DNA from: Propionispira arboris | GTDB lineage: Bacteria; Bacillota; Negativicutes; Selenomonadales; Selenomonadaceae | Direction of reading: 5' to 3' | Assembly (NCBI RefSeq): GCF_900109225.1 | Contig: NZ_FNZK01000017.1 | Location: 51,957 to 115,956, forward strand | Length of the DNA: 64,000 bases | Part shown: piece after piece, positions 17,526 to 26,723 of the stretch | How the letters are laid out: every line of letters starts with the position of its first letter | Position numbering within the stretch: position 1 is the first letter of the stretch | Translations under genes and position numbers: made by a program | The notes under the pieces: generated by a model | The model's database searches: none | What the model saw: the letters and a program-made list of their open reading frames with translations, nothing else | What the model was told of the DNA's origin: nothing

Positions 17526-18647
17526 CTAACTCACCTGGTAGTGTCTGCCACAAATCTTGGCTGCCAATTGATCAATACTTCGCGCCAGAGGTGACTCCGG
17601 TTTAATATCGACGGCCATCCGGCCATTATTGGCCGCCGCCGAAACAAGTAAATATTCATTTGGTAAAATACTACAAATCGGATATTGCAAGGACTTTTCT
17701 AATTTATCCTGTTCTTGTTTTTCGCAAGGTTCAACTCTCGTAAAAATCGTCCTCACTTTGCTCTCATAATCAGGCCACACCTTAAAAATATCCAGCGCTC
17801 GCTGCATGTGATTTACTTCATAACCACCGCTAACCATCGAAACCAAATAAACTTTATCTGCTGATTCGGCAGCGGTCACGGAAATTGGATTAAAAGCTGG
17901 CGGAACGTCAATCAAAATATAACGAAATAAGCTGCGAGCCATCGTAATCATCTCAGCAAAGGCTTTAGGACTCACATCCTCCGCAAATTCAGGACGTTTA
18001 GTCCCACATAGAACACGAACGCTATCTGTAATCGGCGTAAAATAAGAATTTAGTGTAATCGGTGATAAAAGCTTAATATCGCGTGTTGTTTCGACAATTG
18101 TACTTTGCGGATCCAAGTTAAAAAATACGGCCATATCCCCAAATTGCAAATCAGCATCAATAATCGCCACGTTTTGTCCACTTTTTTTCGCCAAGGCCAT
18201 CGCTAGATTCGCAATCAATGTCGTCTTCCCGCTTTTCCCTTTCGGACTGAAAAATGTCATTACTTCACTCATTACCCCCATACCACTGTTCCCAAAAGTA
18301 TTGACGGCAGAGGTAAGCTCATCTGTTGTAAAAGGCTTAATTAAATAACCTTTTGCACCCGCTTTGACCACATCACTGGCAACCTGTGCATTCCAACGGT
18401 TGCTCAAGCACAAAATTCCGGTCTGCGGAAAAGCACGTACAAATTCCAGTACAGTTTGCGCACTATCAACGGTATCAATGTCAAGCAAAATCAAATTTGG
18501 CATAAAAACCCCGCCTTGCCCCAATGCCTCTCGCGGATCACGTGAGCGAGAAACGAGTTGAAAACCTTTCGTATTTCGCACTACACTGGATAATCGTTCC
18601 AGCATAATGTTATTTGGCTCTACGAGCAGAACATGATATTCTTTCAT
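17526..18647 (-). CDS. TadZ/CpaE ATPase with receiver-like N-terminal domain
   Basis: 373 aa. Residues 1-120 form a receiver-like domain (VLLVEPNNIML, NLILLDIDTV, GAKGYLIKPFTTDEL); both the Asp (LLDID) and the Lys (IKPF) typical of phospho-receivers are present. Residues 130-370 are a ParA/MinD ATPase with deviant Walker A SPKGKSGKTTLIAN and IDADLQFGDMAVFF. TadZ/CpaE places the pilus machine at the pole. An apparently intact acceptor Asp is unusual for a TadZ and could allow phosphorylation; this is inference. Confidence 0.82.
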   Translation of the reverse strand: MKEYHVLLVEPNNIMLERLSSVVRNTKGFQLVSRSRDPREALGQGGVFMPNLILLDIDTVDSAQTVLEFVRAFPQTGILCLSNRWNAQVASDVVKAGAKGYLIKPFTTDELTSAVNTFGNSGMGVMSEVMTFFSPKGKSGKTTLIANLAMALAKKSGQNVAIIDADLQFGDMAVFFNLDPQSTIVETTRDIKLLSPITLNSYFTPITDSVRVLCGTKRPEFAEDVSPKAFAEMITMARSLFRYILIDVPPAFNPISVTAAESADKVYLVSMVSGGYEVNHMQRALDIFKVWPDYESKVRTIFTRVEPCEKQEQDKLEKSLQYPICSILPNEYLLVSAAANNGRMAVDIKPESPLARSIDQLAAKICGRHYQVS

Positions 18648-18670
18648 CTGTTTTCGCTCCTTTCAACTTG

Positions 18671-19489
18671 CTATTTAAACAATTTTTTCATCCAAGATGA
18701 TAACGGTACATTTGGTGTATCACTTTCACGCATACGATTTGTATATTTATCAATCAAATCTTGTAGACTTCGACCTAAAGCAGTCTCATCTCGGTCAATC
18801 ACCAAAGGAACTCCTTTATGCAGTGAATCAATCGCGGTAAAAAAATCATTTGGCAGGACATGGTAAAAATGTTCTTCCAGTAATTGTTCAACGTCCTGTA
18901 ATTCAATATGGGTTTTCGAATTGTTCCGATTTAAAACAAAACGAATCTTATTTTTTTCATAGCCAATACTCCGCATCGTGTCATAACCAACTTTCATATT
19001 TTTGATAGTTGGAATAAAATCAACAATCCCCACAAACGTAATAATGGTACTAAGATCCATAGCCGCCAAATTTAATTCACTAAAAGCTGCGGTCGTATCC
19101 AAAACAATATAATCATATTCGCTCCTAAGGCCTGCCAAAATTGCGCTCACAGCTTGTGTTGATATATTATAAGCCTCTTCTAATTTTAGTGGTGCAGCCA
19201 ATACAGAAAAACTTATCCCTTGATATTCATACTGCGTAATATAATCCTGACATCCTAATGTGCTGCTCTCATTTTCTACATTTTTTTGAAAATCATAAAT
19301 CGTTTTCTGCGGTGCTATATTAAGATAGTTGCAAATATCGCCAAACTGCAAGTCCAAATCCACCACACAGACTTTGTATCCACTTTTTGCTAGTTCTGCC
19401 GTCATATTGATACTAAGCAAGGTTTTGCCTACAGCCGAGGCTGTACTGAATACTGTCATAATCGTACCGCTTTTAATTTCTTCTGCCAT
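18671..19489 (-). CDS. Second CpaE-like ParA/MinD ATPase in the tad operon
   Basis: About 272 aa without a receiver domain. Walker A is STASAVGKTLLSIN: only one Lys remains, and the signature Lys of ParA/MinD (KGGxGKT) is replaced. VVDLDLQFGDICNYLNI and YIVLDTTAAFSELNLAAMD keep the family pattern. A longer start at 19525 has no ribosome site, whereas ATG 19489 follows GTGGTGA, so I prefer the latter. It may heterodimerise with the TadZ gene next to it. A role in localising the apparatus is inferred. Confidence 0.75.
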   Translation of the reverse strand: MAEEIKSGTIMTVFSTASAVGKTLLSINMTAELAKSGYKVCVVDLDLQFGDICNYLNIAPQKTIYDFQKNVENESSTLGCQDYITQYEYQGISFSVLAAPLKLEEAYNISTQAVSAILAGLRSEYDYIVLDTTAAFSELNLAAMDLSTIITFVGIVDFIPTIKNMKVGYDTMRSIGYEKNKIRFVLNRNNSKTHIELQDVEQLLEEHFYHVLPNDFFTAIDSLHKGVPLVIDRDETALGRSLQDLIDKYTNRMRESDTPNVPLSSWMKKLFK

Positions 19490-19527
19490 CTTTCGTTCAC
19501 CACTTTTTATTTTTGATTCAGTCATTA

Positions 19528-20775
19528 CTATTTTTTATCTTCCAGCATTTTTTTTATTTCATCCGACATTTTTGTCGGCGTCGTTTCATCAACCAGTGTT
19601 GGCGTTACTAAGATAATAATTTCCCTATGCGATTTACTCGTAGTCGTACTGCGAAAGAACTGTCCTATAATGGGTAAATCTCCTAAGAACGGAAACTTCA
19701 GTACTTGTTTACTTTCGTTTGAACTCAAAAGCCCGCCAATTACCATTGTGCTGCCAGAAGAAAGATGAATTACTGTTTCTGCTTTACGAGAAAGCAAGGC
19801 GGGTATTGAAATGGAACTGCTCACAGCAACCGCATTGGAACTATCCAGACTACTCACTTCAGCCTGCACTTTGCTCGTAATCTGATTATCCGCATCCACC
19901 TGTGGCTCAATGTTTAATTTAATTCCATACTCACGCCACTCTACAGTTACTTGTCCATCTGAATTTCCAGTTGGAATCGGGATTTCTCCGCCGACAAGAA
20001 TATTCGCCTTTTCGCCACTCATCGTAATCATACTTGGCTGCGAAAGAATCTTGGCGTCACCATTGGTAATCAATGCCTGCAGCGTTGCGTTGATATCAGC
20101 ATAGCCACCAAGTTTTGAAGAAGAAGTATCTCTGGTATTCGAAAAAGTTTGCCCAAAACCAAAAACCCCCGTCGAGCCAATCGTTACAATCCCCGTAGTT
20201 GTATCAATACTAGATGCATTTGCATATTGTATGCCAAGCTTCTTAACTTTATCCGTTGAAATTTCAACAATTTTCGCCTCTAGTCGTATTTGCGAAGGAT
20301 GTGTCATTTCCAATAAGTCAACTACCTTTGCTCCATACATTTCAGCGATTTTTTCCGCCCGGTTTTTTTCCAACTGATTGAGAACAGAACCCTTGAGTAA
20401 AACTTTATCGCTGATTTTTTCTACACGAATATTTGGATACCCGATCATCTTGGCAATCACTAAGGAGGTTTGCGTATCGTGATCTTGGATCGTAACGGTA
20501 TATTCCTGCCTGATTCCATCCATCGTCCATATGTAAAGTGTTGTCGTTCCCGGTTTTTTTGCTACAACCAGCATATCTTCTTTTGACAATACCGTAACAT
20601 CCGCAATTTCTGGGTTCGCCACAGCAATACGATCAATCGGCGCACCAGCATTCAGATACAACGATTGATTGGCATCCATCGTAAGATTCCCTTCCGCCTG
20701 AACCGTACCAACCGTGTAAAACACAAAACAAATTGCCACAAACAGACATTTATATGTGTTGGTCATTATCCTCAT
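19528..20775 (-). CDS. RcpA/CpaC outer-membrane secretin of the Tad pilus
   Basis: About 415 aa. Signal peptide up to VGTVQA-EG, then the pilus N-terminal domain (LYLNAGAPIDRIAVANPEIADV, VAKKPGTTTLYIW), a BON-like segment (VLLKGSVLNQLEKNRAEKI) and the secretin core (LEAKIVEISTDKVKKLGI, GEKANILVGGEIPIP, SSGSTMVIGGLLSS, PFLGDLPIIGQFFR). Secretins form the outer-membrane channel, so this gene is the best evidence in the window for a diderm cell. Start ATG 20775 after AAGGAG. Confidence 0.9.
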   Translation of the reverse strand: MRIMTNTYKCLFVAICFVFYTVGTVQAEGNLTMDANQSLYLNAGAPIDRIAVANPEIADVTVLSKEDMLVVAKKPGTTTLYIWTMDGIRQEYTVTIQDHDTQTSLVIAKMIGYPNIRVEKISDKVLLKGSVLNQLEKNRAEKIAEMYGAKVVDLLEMTHPSQIRLEAKIVEISTDKVKKLGIQYANASSIDTTTGIVTIGSTGVFGFGQTFSNTRDTSSSKLGGYADINATLQALITNGDAKILSQPSMITMSGEKANILVGGEIPIPTGNSDGQVTVEWREYGIKLNIEPQVDADNQITSKVQAEVSSLDSSNAVAVSSSISIPALLSRKAETVIHLSSGSTMVIGGLLSSNESKQVLKFPFLGDLPIIGQFFRSTTTSKSHREIIILVTPTLVDETTPTKMSDEIKKMLEDKK

Positions 20776-20789
20776 CAATTTTTTTCTCC

Positions 20790-21749
20790 TTATCGTACTG
20801 CTACTGAACTCATTGTATTGCCACGAATTACCGTTACACTATCCACTATCGGTTGCTCACGTGGTACCTGCTGGACAGGTGCGCCTTGCATCGGAACTGC
20901 AGCCGGAGTATTTTCCCGTGCAGTTCGAGAATCAAATGGTGGCGAAGTATTTGTAGCTGCATTTTGATTCATCAGTGGTGCCGTTGTTCCTTCATCAAAT
21001 TGATGAGTCACGACTTCGGTTGTCAATATAAAACTATCCTTTGGTTTAAATGGACGAAGTACCAAATAAATTGTACCTTTCGTTTGTGCTACAGCCAAAC
21101 GAATTGCATCTTCCGGTGAAACAGCCATTGTTGCCGTAGCCATTTGATCTTTTTTGTCATCTTTTTTACTGTCAACCGTATCACTATCTTTATTAATCGC
21201 CAGCAATAATATATTTTGCAGAATCATTTCGCCTGAAACCGTATTTTTTTGTTTTTTATCATCAATTACCATAACATCGACATACTCACCCGGTTTAGCA
21301 AAACCGGAAATTCCGGTTATATCTGTAATAGCAATGGAGATGGCTCGTTTATCGGCAGGAATACTAGCAATAAATCCCTCTTTCGTTACATCACCAAACA
21401 GTTTATTTGCCGTAATAGAATCCCCCTGCAAAATTTTAAGTTTGGCAACTTTTCCTGCAGCTGCCGACATATCTTTTATTGCATCGGTTTGAACAAGCTC
21501 ATTGGGCATATGAACCGTCTTTAACATTTCTTCACGAATCACGGTTCGTTCGGGGATATCAACAGCCGCTACAATTACATCCGTAAACGATTCAGTTGCT
21601 GTATCCTGTTTGGTCTCTAAACCAGATAGATATGTATAAATCAATAAACCTACAATAAAGCTTGCACAAAAAGCCAATATGATAAGCTGCTTTGGAGCCA
21701 TCATTTCTAGCTTTTCCAGCAAACGCTTTGGTATTTCAGGCAAATGCAA
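20790..21749 (-). CDS. cpaB: CpaB/RcpC pilus assembly protein
   Basis: 319 aa. One N-terminal membrane helix (KQLIILAFCASFIVGLLIY), then a SAF/RcpC domain (VIVAAVDIPERTVIREEML, ADKRAISIAITDITGISGFAKPGEYVDVM). It is a periplasmic partner of the secretin. I place the start at a TTG (21747-21749) seven bases after AGGAGG; a longer ORF reaching 21815 would overlap the riboswitch terminator and lacks a ribosome site. The C-terminus is Pro/Gln-rich. First gene of the operon controlled by the GEMM riboswitch. Confidence 0.83.
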   Translation of the reverse strand: MHLPEIPKRLLEKLEMMAPKQLIILAFCASFIVGLLIYTYLSGLETKQDTATESFTDVIVAAVDIPERTVIREEMLKTVHMPNELVQTDAIKDMSAAAGKVAKLKILQGDSITANKLFGDVTKEGFIASIPADKRAISIAITDITGISGFAKPGEYVDVMVIDDKKQKNTVSGEMILQNILLLAINKDSDTVDSKKDDKKDQMATATMAVSPEDAIRLAVAQTKGTIYLVLRPFKPKDSFILTTEVVTHQFDEGTTAPLMNQNAATNTSPPFDSRTARENTPAAVPMQGAPVQQVPREQPIVDSVTVIRGNTMSSVAVR

Positions 21750-21819
21750 AATAAATCCTCCTAACGCAATCACAAATAAACTATAGTATAAAAAATAAAT
21801 TTGAAAGACACGCAAAAAT

Positions 21820-21950
21820 GCCCGGCAGCATGAAAAAGTATACAGCTAAAATACTGTACAAGTTTACGAATGCAGCCAGGCAATCATAGATATAAATCTT
21901 TAGACCCAGGGCTTTGCGTCCTTATCTTTCAATAAGTTTGCTCCATATGA
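21820..21950 (-). promoter_or_regulatory. c-di-GMP-I (GEMM) riboswitch with terminator, upstream of the tad operon
   Basis: On the minus strand: GGAGCAAAC, then TTATT-GAAA-GATAA, then GGACGCAAAGC-CCT-GGGTCTAA, then TATGATTGCC. These are the conserved parts of the GEMM-I aptamer (GCAAAC, GNRA tetraloop hairpin, GGACGCAAAGC, GGTCTAA) in order. The 3' aptamer strand GCCTGGCTGCAT (21881-21870) can instead pair with ATGCTGCCGGGC (21831-21820) followed by ATTTTTG, forming a terminator. Ligand binding should hold the strand in the aptamer and allow read-through, so an ON switch is inferred. Known role: second-messenger control of motility and adhesion genes. Confidence 0.93.
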
Positions 21951-22007
21951 ACTCACGATTTAAATTCATTCACAAGATAATCTAAATCGGTTTTTATTTC
22001 TATAGTT

Positions 22008-22036
22008 ATAATAGCGTATTCCACTAAAATTAACAA
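22008..22036 (-). promoter_or_regulatory. Promoter of the tad operon
   Basis: Minus-strand TTGTTA (22036-22031), 17 bp, TATTAT (22013-22008), about 50 bp upstream of the riboswitch aptamer. The rest of 21960-22246 is AT-rich without an ORF. Confidence 0.6.
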
Positions 22037-22246
22037 GCCTCTCCAGGTAAATTTAAAAAAAAATTAACAATATCGGGACACTTTAACAAATTGCCAAAAT
22101 AAAAGTCCAGCTACCATAATACTTTTATGATCTTAAAAAATAAAAATCTATTTATTATTTCAAAACCAGGCTCTTAGTCCTATAAGCAAAGATTGTTATG
22201 AATTGCAGCACCTTATCAACGTTAGAAGAATTTATATATGCTTCTA

Positions 22247-22390
22247 TATAAGTTGCATTAAATATTCGATAAGGCAATCGTCAGGAATGGGGTAAAGGGT
22301 TGAGTGGCGTTACGGAGGAAGCAAACGATGCCCTATACCCCATTCCTGGCAGCCTAATAGACTAGATGTCATTTCTTTAATACATTATAT
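22247..22390 (+). repeat. MITE-like repeat, full copy with internal long hairpin
   Basis: Begins TATAAGTTGCATTAAA (as the copies at 3711 and 38994) and ends with a degenerate inverse of it (TTTAATACATTATAT). Inside, CAGGAATGGGGTAAAGGG (22282-22299) pairs with CCCTATACCCCATTCCTG (22331-22348), 17 of 18 bases, around a 31-nt loop containing GTGGCGTTACGGAGGAAGC. The loop is largely kept in the third copy. No ORF. It sits between the divergent tad promoter and the prepilin peptidase gene. Confidence 0.75.
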
Positions 22391-22489
22391 ATATTCTAAA
22401 ATATCAGTCACTGCTATTTTTTTGTATACGAATCCTAACCAAAAATGCTATGCTATATAAAAACAAATTCATACGAAAGGTGGGCTCCT

Positions 22490-23137
22490 ATGCTTGAACA
22501 ATTTTCCTATTTCAGTACCTTTTTCATGCTTTTCATTCTAACAATCCTTTTAAGCAAGCTATGTTCAGAACTATTTCAATCTCAACTAGCTTCTATCAGT
22601 GCTATTTTAGAAAAACCAACGCTATTATTTCATTCGACAGCAAAACGTGAGGCATGCTTGTGTTTGCTCTTTTTTGCTGCTTATATCTTAACAGCACCGC
22701 TTGCCGTTGACCCATTTAATTTATTAATTTTATGGATCTTTGTATCCTTTTTAATTTTTATCAGCATCATGGATCTGGAACAGCAAATTATTTTAGACAA
22801 TGTTCTGTATTGTTTTTTCTTTTGTGGGCTCTTTTTTTCATTTTTTTTACCAGAACTCTTTCTTAATCGTCTGCTAGCGGCATGCAGCGGTGGTCTGCTT
22901 TTGTTGATCTTAGCTATTCTTACCAGAGGAGCCATCGGCGGCGGCGATATTAAATTGCTATTTGTTCTAGGATTTTGGCTCGGTATTGATAAACTACTGT
23001 TTACACTATTTTTTGGTTTTATCAGCGGTGGTTTTATCAGCATCTTGCTACTCCTTAGTCATCTAAAAAAAAGACATGACACGATTGCCTACGGTCCATA
23101 TTTTGCTTTAGGTGCCATACTGTCCATGTTTCATTAA
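22490..23137 (+). CDS. Prepilin peptidase, A24 family (TadV/CpaA type)
   Basis: 215 aa, about six membrane helices. The two catalytic Asp motifs of A24 aspartyl proteases are visible: SIMDLEQQIILDN and IGGGDIKLLF (GxGD). The cytoplasmic methylation domain of PilD-type enzymes is absent, as expected for TadV. ATG 22490 follows GAAAGGTGGGCTCCT. It processes Flp and TadE-like prepilins. It is divergent from the tad operon, so it is outside the riboswitch's control. Confidence 0.87.
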   Translation: MLEQFSYFSTFFMLFILTILLSKLCSELFQSQLASISAILEKPTLLFHSTAKREACLCLLFFAAYILTAPLAVDPFNLLILWIFVSFLIFISIMDLEQQIILDNVLYCFFFCGLFFSFFLPELFLNRLLAACSGGLLLLILAILTRGAIGGGDIKLLFVLGFWLGIDKLLFTLFFGFISGGFISILLLLSHLKKRHDTIAYGPYFALGAILSMFH

Positions 23138-23142
23138 AGATA

Positions 23143-23197
23143 AAAAAAAGAGGAAGAACATCTCCTGCCTGCACAAGATATTCTTCCTCTTTTTTAT
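23143..23197. terminator. Bidirectional terminator
   Basis: AAAAAAAAGAGGAAGAA pairs with TTCTTCCTCTTTTTT; serves both the prepilin peptidase (+) and the FapA-like gene (minus). Confidence 0.85.
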
Positions 23198-23202
23198 ATG
23201 GT

Positions 23203-24687
23203 TTAATATGGTCCGATTGAAATTTTATCATCCTCTTCTTCTACAAAAAAAGTGGCATGTTTGACAGAATCTGCTAGAGATTTCAGATGGCGGCCAATCA
23301 TAATTTTTACGCCAGCATAAGCTATGTCATCGACACGAATTTTCCCGTCAGCCTTGATGTTATTTATCATCTCATCCTCTATTTTATTTTGGTGTTCCTT
23401 AACATCATCGGGGGTTGCACATACTTGTATTTTTTTGCCAACTTCTAATACCGTACCAACTTCTGATCGAGTTCCAAAGATTGCTGCTTGTATTTCGACA
23501 CCAGCCGTAATTGTTCCACCAATAATACGACCATGCTGCCCTGCAACGATAACTTTTTCACCCGCATTCACCAGACTATGCAAAATAACATCCATTACAT
23601 ATAAATCAGTACCCGCAAATACATTTGCTTTTTCAATAAATTTAGCACTTATGGTTTCAGTCGCTTTCACATAACCGTGTTCCATACCAAAAACGCCCAT
23701 ACCAACCTTAATATTTTTACCTTCAACCTGAGCACCACAGATACCACCACGGATATCAATATCACCCTCAGCTTTTACATAAAAGCCTTCTTGAACGGAA
23801 CCACGAATAATGATACTTCCTGGGAATTCAATGTTGCCCGTACTTAAATCCACATCACTCTTTATTTCCATCACAGGAAGAATTGCCAGTTTATTGTTCT
23901 CCCATACGACTTCGCCGGCTAATCCAGCCATCATCAAATTGTTTTTTACAATATTAACATTTTTCCCCACCGGCAAAATCAAATCTTTTCCATCTTTGAT
24001 AATAACTTTCTTACCAAAAACATCCATACCGGGGATACTCTTCGTCGCTGGTATTTTTTCTGCTAACAATTGATTTTCCGTGGCAACAAAAAACATTCTG
24101 GTATTTTTAAAATCGACCGTTCCATCTTCCAGTTCAACCGGGCGGCCTTTATTGGCAAAATCCACATAATATTTAATACAAGCATCGGCCCCTGGTATCG
24201 GTGCAACACCTCTTGCACAAACAACTTTCATTTCCGGATCCGCCAAAAACTTTTTCACAGCCACACCATCAATACCAAAGGAAACACCGGCTTCTTTTAA
24301 TTTTCCAATAACATCCTCTAATGTCAGGGGATTATCTCCTTGATTCTCTTGACTTTCCAGCACAGCTACCATACGATCTCGTGTGACTTGAATCTTAATC
24401 TGTCGTGTGACCAGCTCCTCTTTTTTTTCCACAAGTTCTGCTATCTTAACCGGAACTCCGGCTGCTTGATTTATAACTTGTGAAATAAGAAAATGATTGG
24501 TTTTATCAATAGAATATGTGTTCAGCTCTTCTTTAATAGCTGCAGCATCAACCGGCCTGCCACGCTCTTTCGGCGAAAATACAAGCAAAAAGATATCCTT
24601 ATCCTTTATTGTGATTTGATAAAAACCATCGTCATTCGGCAGAACGGTCCCTGCTCCTGCTGTTACAAGCTCTGCATTGTCTTTCAT
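23203..24687 (-). CDS. FapA (DUF342) family protein
   Basis: 494 aa. N-terminal region with alternating charge, then the FapA core: GVSFGIDGVAVKKFLADPEMKVVCARGVAPIPGAD-type sequence, then beta-helix-like repeats (NIEFPGSIIIRGSVQEGFYVKAEGDIDIRGG is the family hallmark, around residues 285-315). FapA/DUF342 proteins form trimeric beta-helices. The role is unclear; in some species they are linked to flagellar regulation or cell-surface signalling. It stands alone between terminators next to the tad locus. Confidence 0.82.
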   Translation of the reverse strand: MKDNAELVTAGAGTVLPNDDGFYQITIKDKDIFLLVFSPKERGRPVDAAAIKEELNTYSIDKTNHFLISQVINQAAGVPVKIAELVEKKEELVTRQIKIQVTRDRMVAVLESQENQGDNPLTLEDVIGKLKEAGVSFGIDGVAVKKFLADPEMKVVCARGVAPIPGADACIKYYVDFANKGRPVELEDGTVDFKNTRMFFVATENQLLAEKIPATKSIPGMDVFGKKVIIKDGKDLILPVGKNVNIVKNNLMMAGLAGEVVWENNKLAILPVMEIKSDVDLSTGNIEFPGSIIIRGSVQEGFYVKAEGDIDIRGGICGAQVEGKNIKVGMGVFGMEHGYVKATETISAKFIEKANVFAGTDLYVMDVILHSLVNAGEKVIVAGQHGRIIGGTITAGVEIQAAIFGTRSEVGTVLEVGKKIQVCATPDDVKEHQNKIEDEMINNIKADGKIRVDDIAYAGVKIMIGRHLKSLADSVKHATFFVEEEDDKISIGPY

Positions 24688-25109
24688 TTTGTGACGCTCC
24701 TCAGATTTCCGAATTAACTGACTTTAAAAAAGCATTTTAATCAGGAAAATTTAAATCTATACCTATTATTAGAACGAACGTTGTCAGTTAAAGTTCAAAT
24801 TCAACCATAATCATATAAAGAAATACCGGCCATAAAGCATGCTGGTATTTTGTGGTAAAATCTATGAAACTTCTATTGACATGCTATTCAGACCCTACTC
24901 ACCAGCTTTTCTACGCTAGTAAAACAATACTCTAAAACTCATTATTCTACTTAATTTAAATATTCTGTTAAATTTGCATACACTAAAAAGCAAAGTAATA
25001 GTCTTATTTAATTTTATCATAAATATTAAAGTTTTGTCAAAAAATAATTATGCGAACTACTTTTAATTTTTCGAAAATAACGTGTATTTTTCTCCATAGA
25101 AAAACAAGC
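24688..25109. other. Long AT-rich intergenic region with one hairpin
   Basis: Carries the upstream region of the FapA-like gene. A hairpin AATACCGGCCA / TGCTGGTATT at 24821-24850 is followed on the + strand by TTTTGTGG; it is terminator-like although no + strand gene precedes it. I see no ORF with a ribosome site and no known riboswitch motif. Confidence 0.45.
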
Positions 25110-25166
25110 AAAAAAGCAAGGGCTGCTATCGTTTTCATTTCACGATACCCGCCCTTGTCTTTTTCG
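25110..25166. terminator. Intrinsic terminator of the uronate operon
   Basis: GACAAGGGCGGGTATCGTG pairs with ACGATAGCAGCCCTTGC, followed on the minus strand by TTTTTTGC; the + side also has a T run. Confidence 0.82.
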
Positions 25167-25194
25167 TTTTCTTAAGAATCAAAACGCTTTGATC

Positions 25195-26640
25195 TTATTC
25201 AATTTTTCCTTTTTCCCAAACACCATTTTCTAGATCCAGCGCAATTTTTTTATAATTATCATCTGATAAATTATATAAAATACTAAGGATGATCGCTGCC
25301 ACACCTAATGCGACACCTGGATAGAGTGTCATCGCAGCTTTAATTCCTGTTAAAGTAACTTCCGTTTGTACGGCATTCGCTACGTAACCGGTTAATGCGA
25401 GAATACCCGAACTTACCACTGCAGCTAAAGCCTGGGCAATTTTGCGAGAGAAGTTGAAGGCTGCATAAGTGATACCTTCTTTTCTGATACCATTATGCCA
25501 TTCGCCATAATCAATTACGTCGGACACAAAGGCCCACGTTACACCATTTGGTATAGCTAAAGCTGCGTAACCAATTGTTACCAAAAATACAAAAGAATAG
25601 ATATTTGTTGGAATGATAAAATTTAGTATATTGGCAAAACAGCCAATAAGAAGCCCGCCAATCGCTGTTTTCTTTTTGCCAAATCTCCGAACTAGTTTTG
25701 GCATTAACAAAATACCTAAAACAGAACACCCCATCATGATTCCATTAATAATAGGCTGTAAAGATAAATTCCCTAAATTATATTGACAGAAAAAAATCAT
25801 CATTTGCATATTTGTATTCATTGCCGAAATTGTGAATAATGTCATTAAAATGAGACAAATTAATGGTCTATTGGTAAAAATAGTTTTCGCATAATCCTTA
25901 AACCCGGCGTTTTGTTCAGCCGTTGTATTGCGGTTTACTTTTACATGTTCACGAGTGTTGCGATAACAGATATAAAAGCCAAGAACCCCAATAATAGCCA
26001 TAATAATTGATGCAACCAAAAAACCTTGATGTGGATTACTGAACATGAGTAGAATCGGTACAAACCCAATTCCGGTTAAAAGCTGTGCGCCTACCGAACC
26101 AACTTGTCTGGTCGTCGCCATTTGACTTCGTTCATTTACATCTCTTGTCATTACACTGGCCAGCGATCCATAAGGAATATTCGTAAACGAATAAACAAGT
26201 CCCCAAAGCATATAAGCACCATAAGCAAAAAACACTTTTTCTCCACCGGACAAGAAATCAGGCATGGTAAAAGTAATAACAGTTAAAATACCAAGAAGAA
26301 TACTGGAAATCATCATGACTGGTCTAAATTTCCCCCGCGGACCGATGTTTTTACGCCGATCAATCAATGAGCCCGCGATTGGATCCATAAATGCATCAAA
26401 AATTTTCGTAAAGGCAAAAATGCCGGCAACTGCAACGGCTGGTATCATACAAACATCAATCCAATATTTCGTCAAATAAGCTTGTCCCAAATCAAACATG
26501 AACCCATTGCCGCAATCCCCAAAACCATATGATATTTTTTCTTTCCAAGATAATTTTTTATTTCCTGCATCATTTTGACCCTGACCATCAATAGGGGGCT
26601 CTGAAGATTTATCTATTATTTTTTCCACTATTTCAGACAT
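25195..26640 (-). CDS. GPH-family sugar/uronide cation symporter
   Basis: 481 aa, 12 membrane helices, glycoside-pentoside-hexuronide symporter family (MelB/UidB/GusB fold). Motifs seen: KISYGFGDCGNGFMFD, FDAFMDPIAGSLIDRR (cation-site Asp region) and NIPYGSLASVMTRDVNERS. The last ~20 residues are charged. It closes the uxaB-uxaC operon, so a uronate or oligo-uronide substrate is inferred. RBS GGAGGAAG before ATG 26640. Confidence 0.83.
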   Translation of the reverse strand: MSEIVEKIIDKSSEPPIDGQGQNDAGNKKLSWKEKISYGFGDCGNGFMFDLGQAYLTKYWIDVCMIPAVAVAGIFAFTKIFDAFMDPIAGSLIDRRKNIGPRGKFRPVMMISSILLGILTVITFTMPDFLSGGEKVFFAYGAYMLWGLVYSFTNIPYGSLASVMTRDVNERSQMATTRQVGSVGAQLLTGIGFVPILLMFSNPHQGFLVASIIMAIIGVLGFYICYRNTREHVKVNRNTTAEQNAGFKDYAKTIFTNRPLICLILMTLFTISAMNTNMQMMIFFCQYNLGNLSLQPIINGIMMGCSVLGILLMPKLVRRFGKKKTAIGGLLIGCFANILNFIIPTNIYSFVFLVTIGYAALAIPNGVTWAFVSDVIDYGEWHNGIRKEGITYAAFNFSRKIAQALAAVVSSGILALTGYVANAVQTEVTLTGIKAAMTLYPGVALGVAAIILSILYNLSDDNYKKIALDLENGVWEKGKIE

Positions 26641-26723
26641 TTTTCTTCCTCCTGCACCTTATATTTTCCCCGTTTAAAAAGAGTACCTAACAATTTAATG
26701 AAAAATATTATTTACGAAAAGAT

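Noticed and set aside
22020..22246. Second c-di-GMP riboswitch for the prepilin peptidase
   Set aside because: No GGACGCAAAGC or GGTCTAA-type core on either strand; the region holds only the tad promoter and the MITE.
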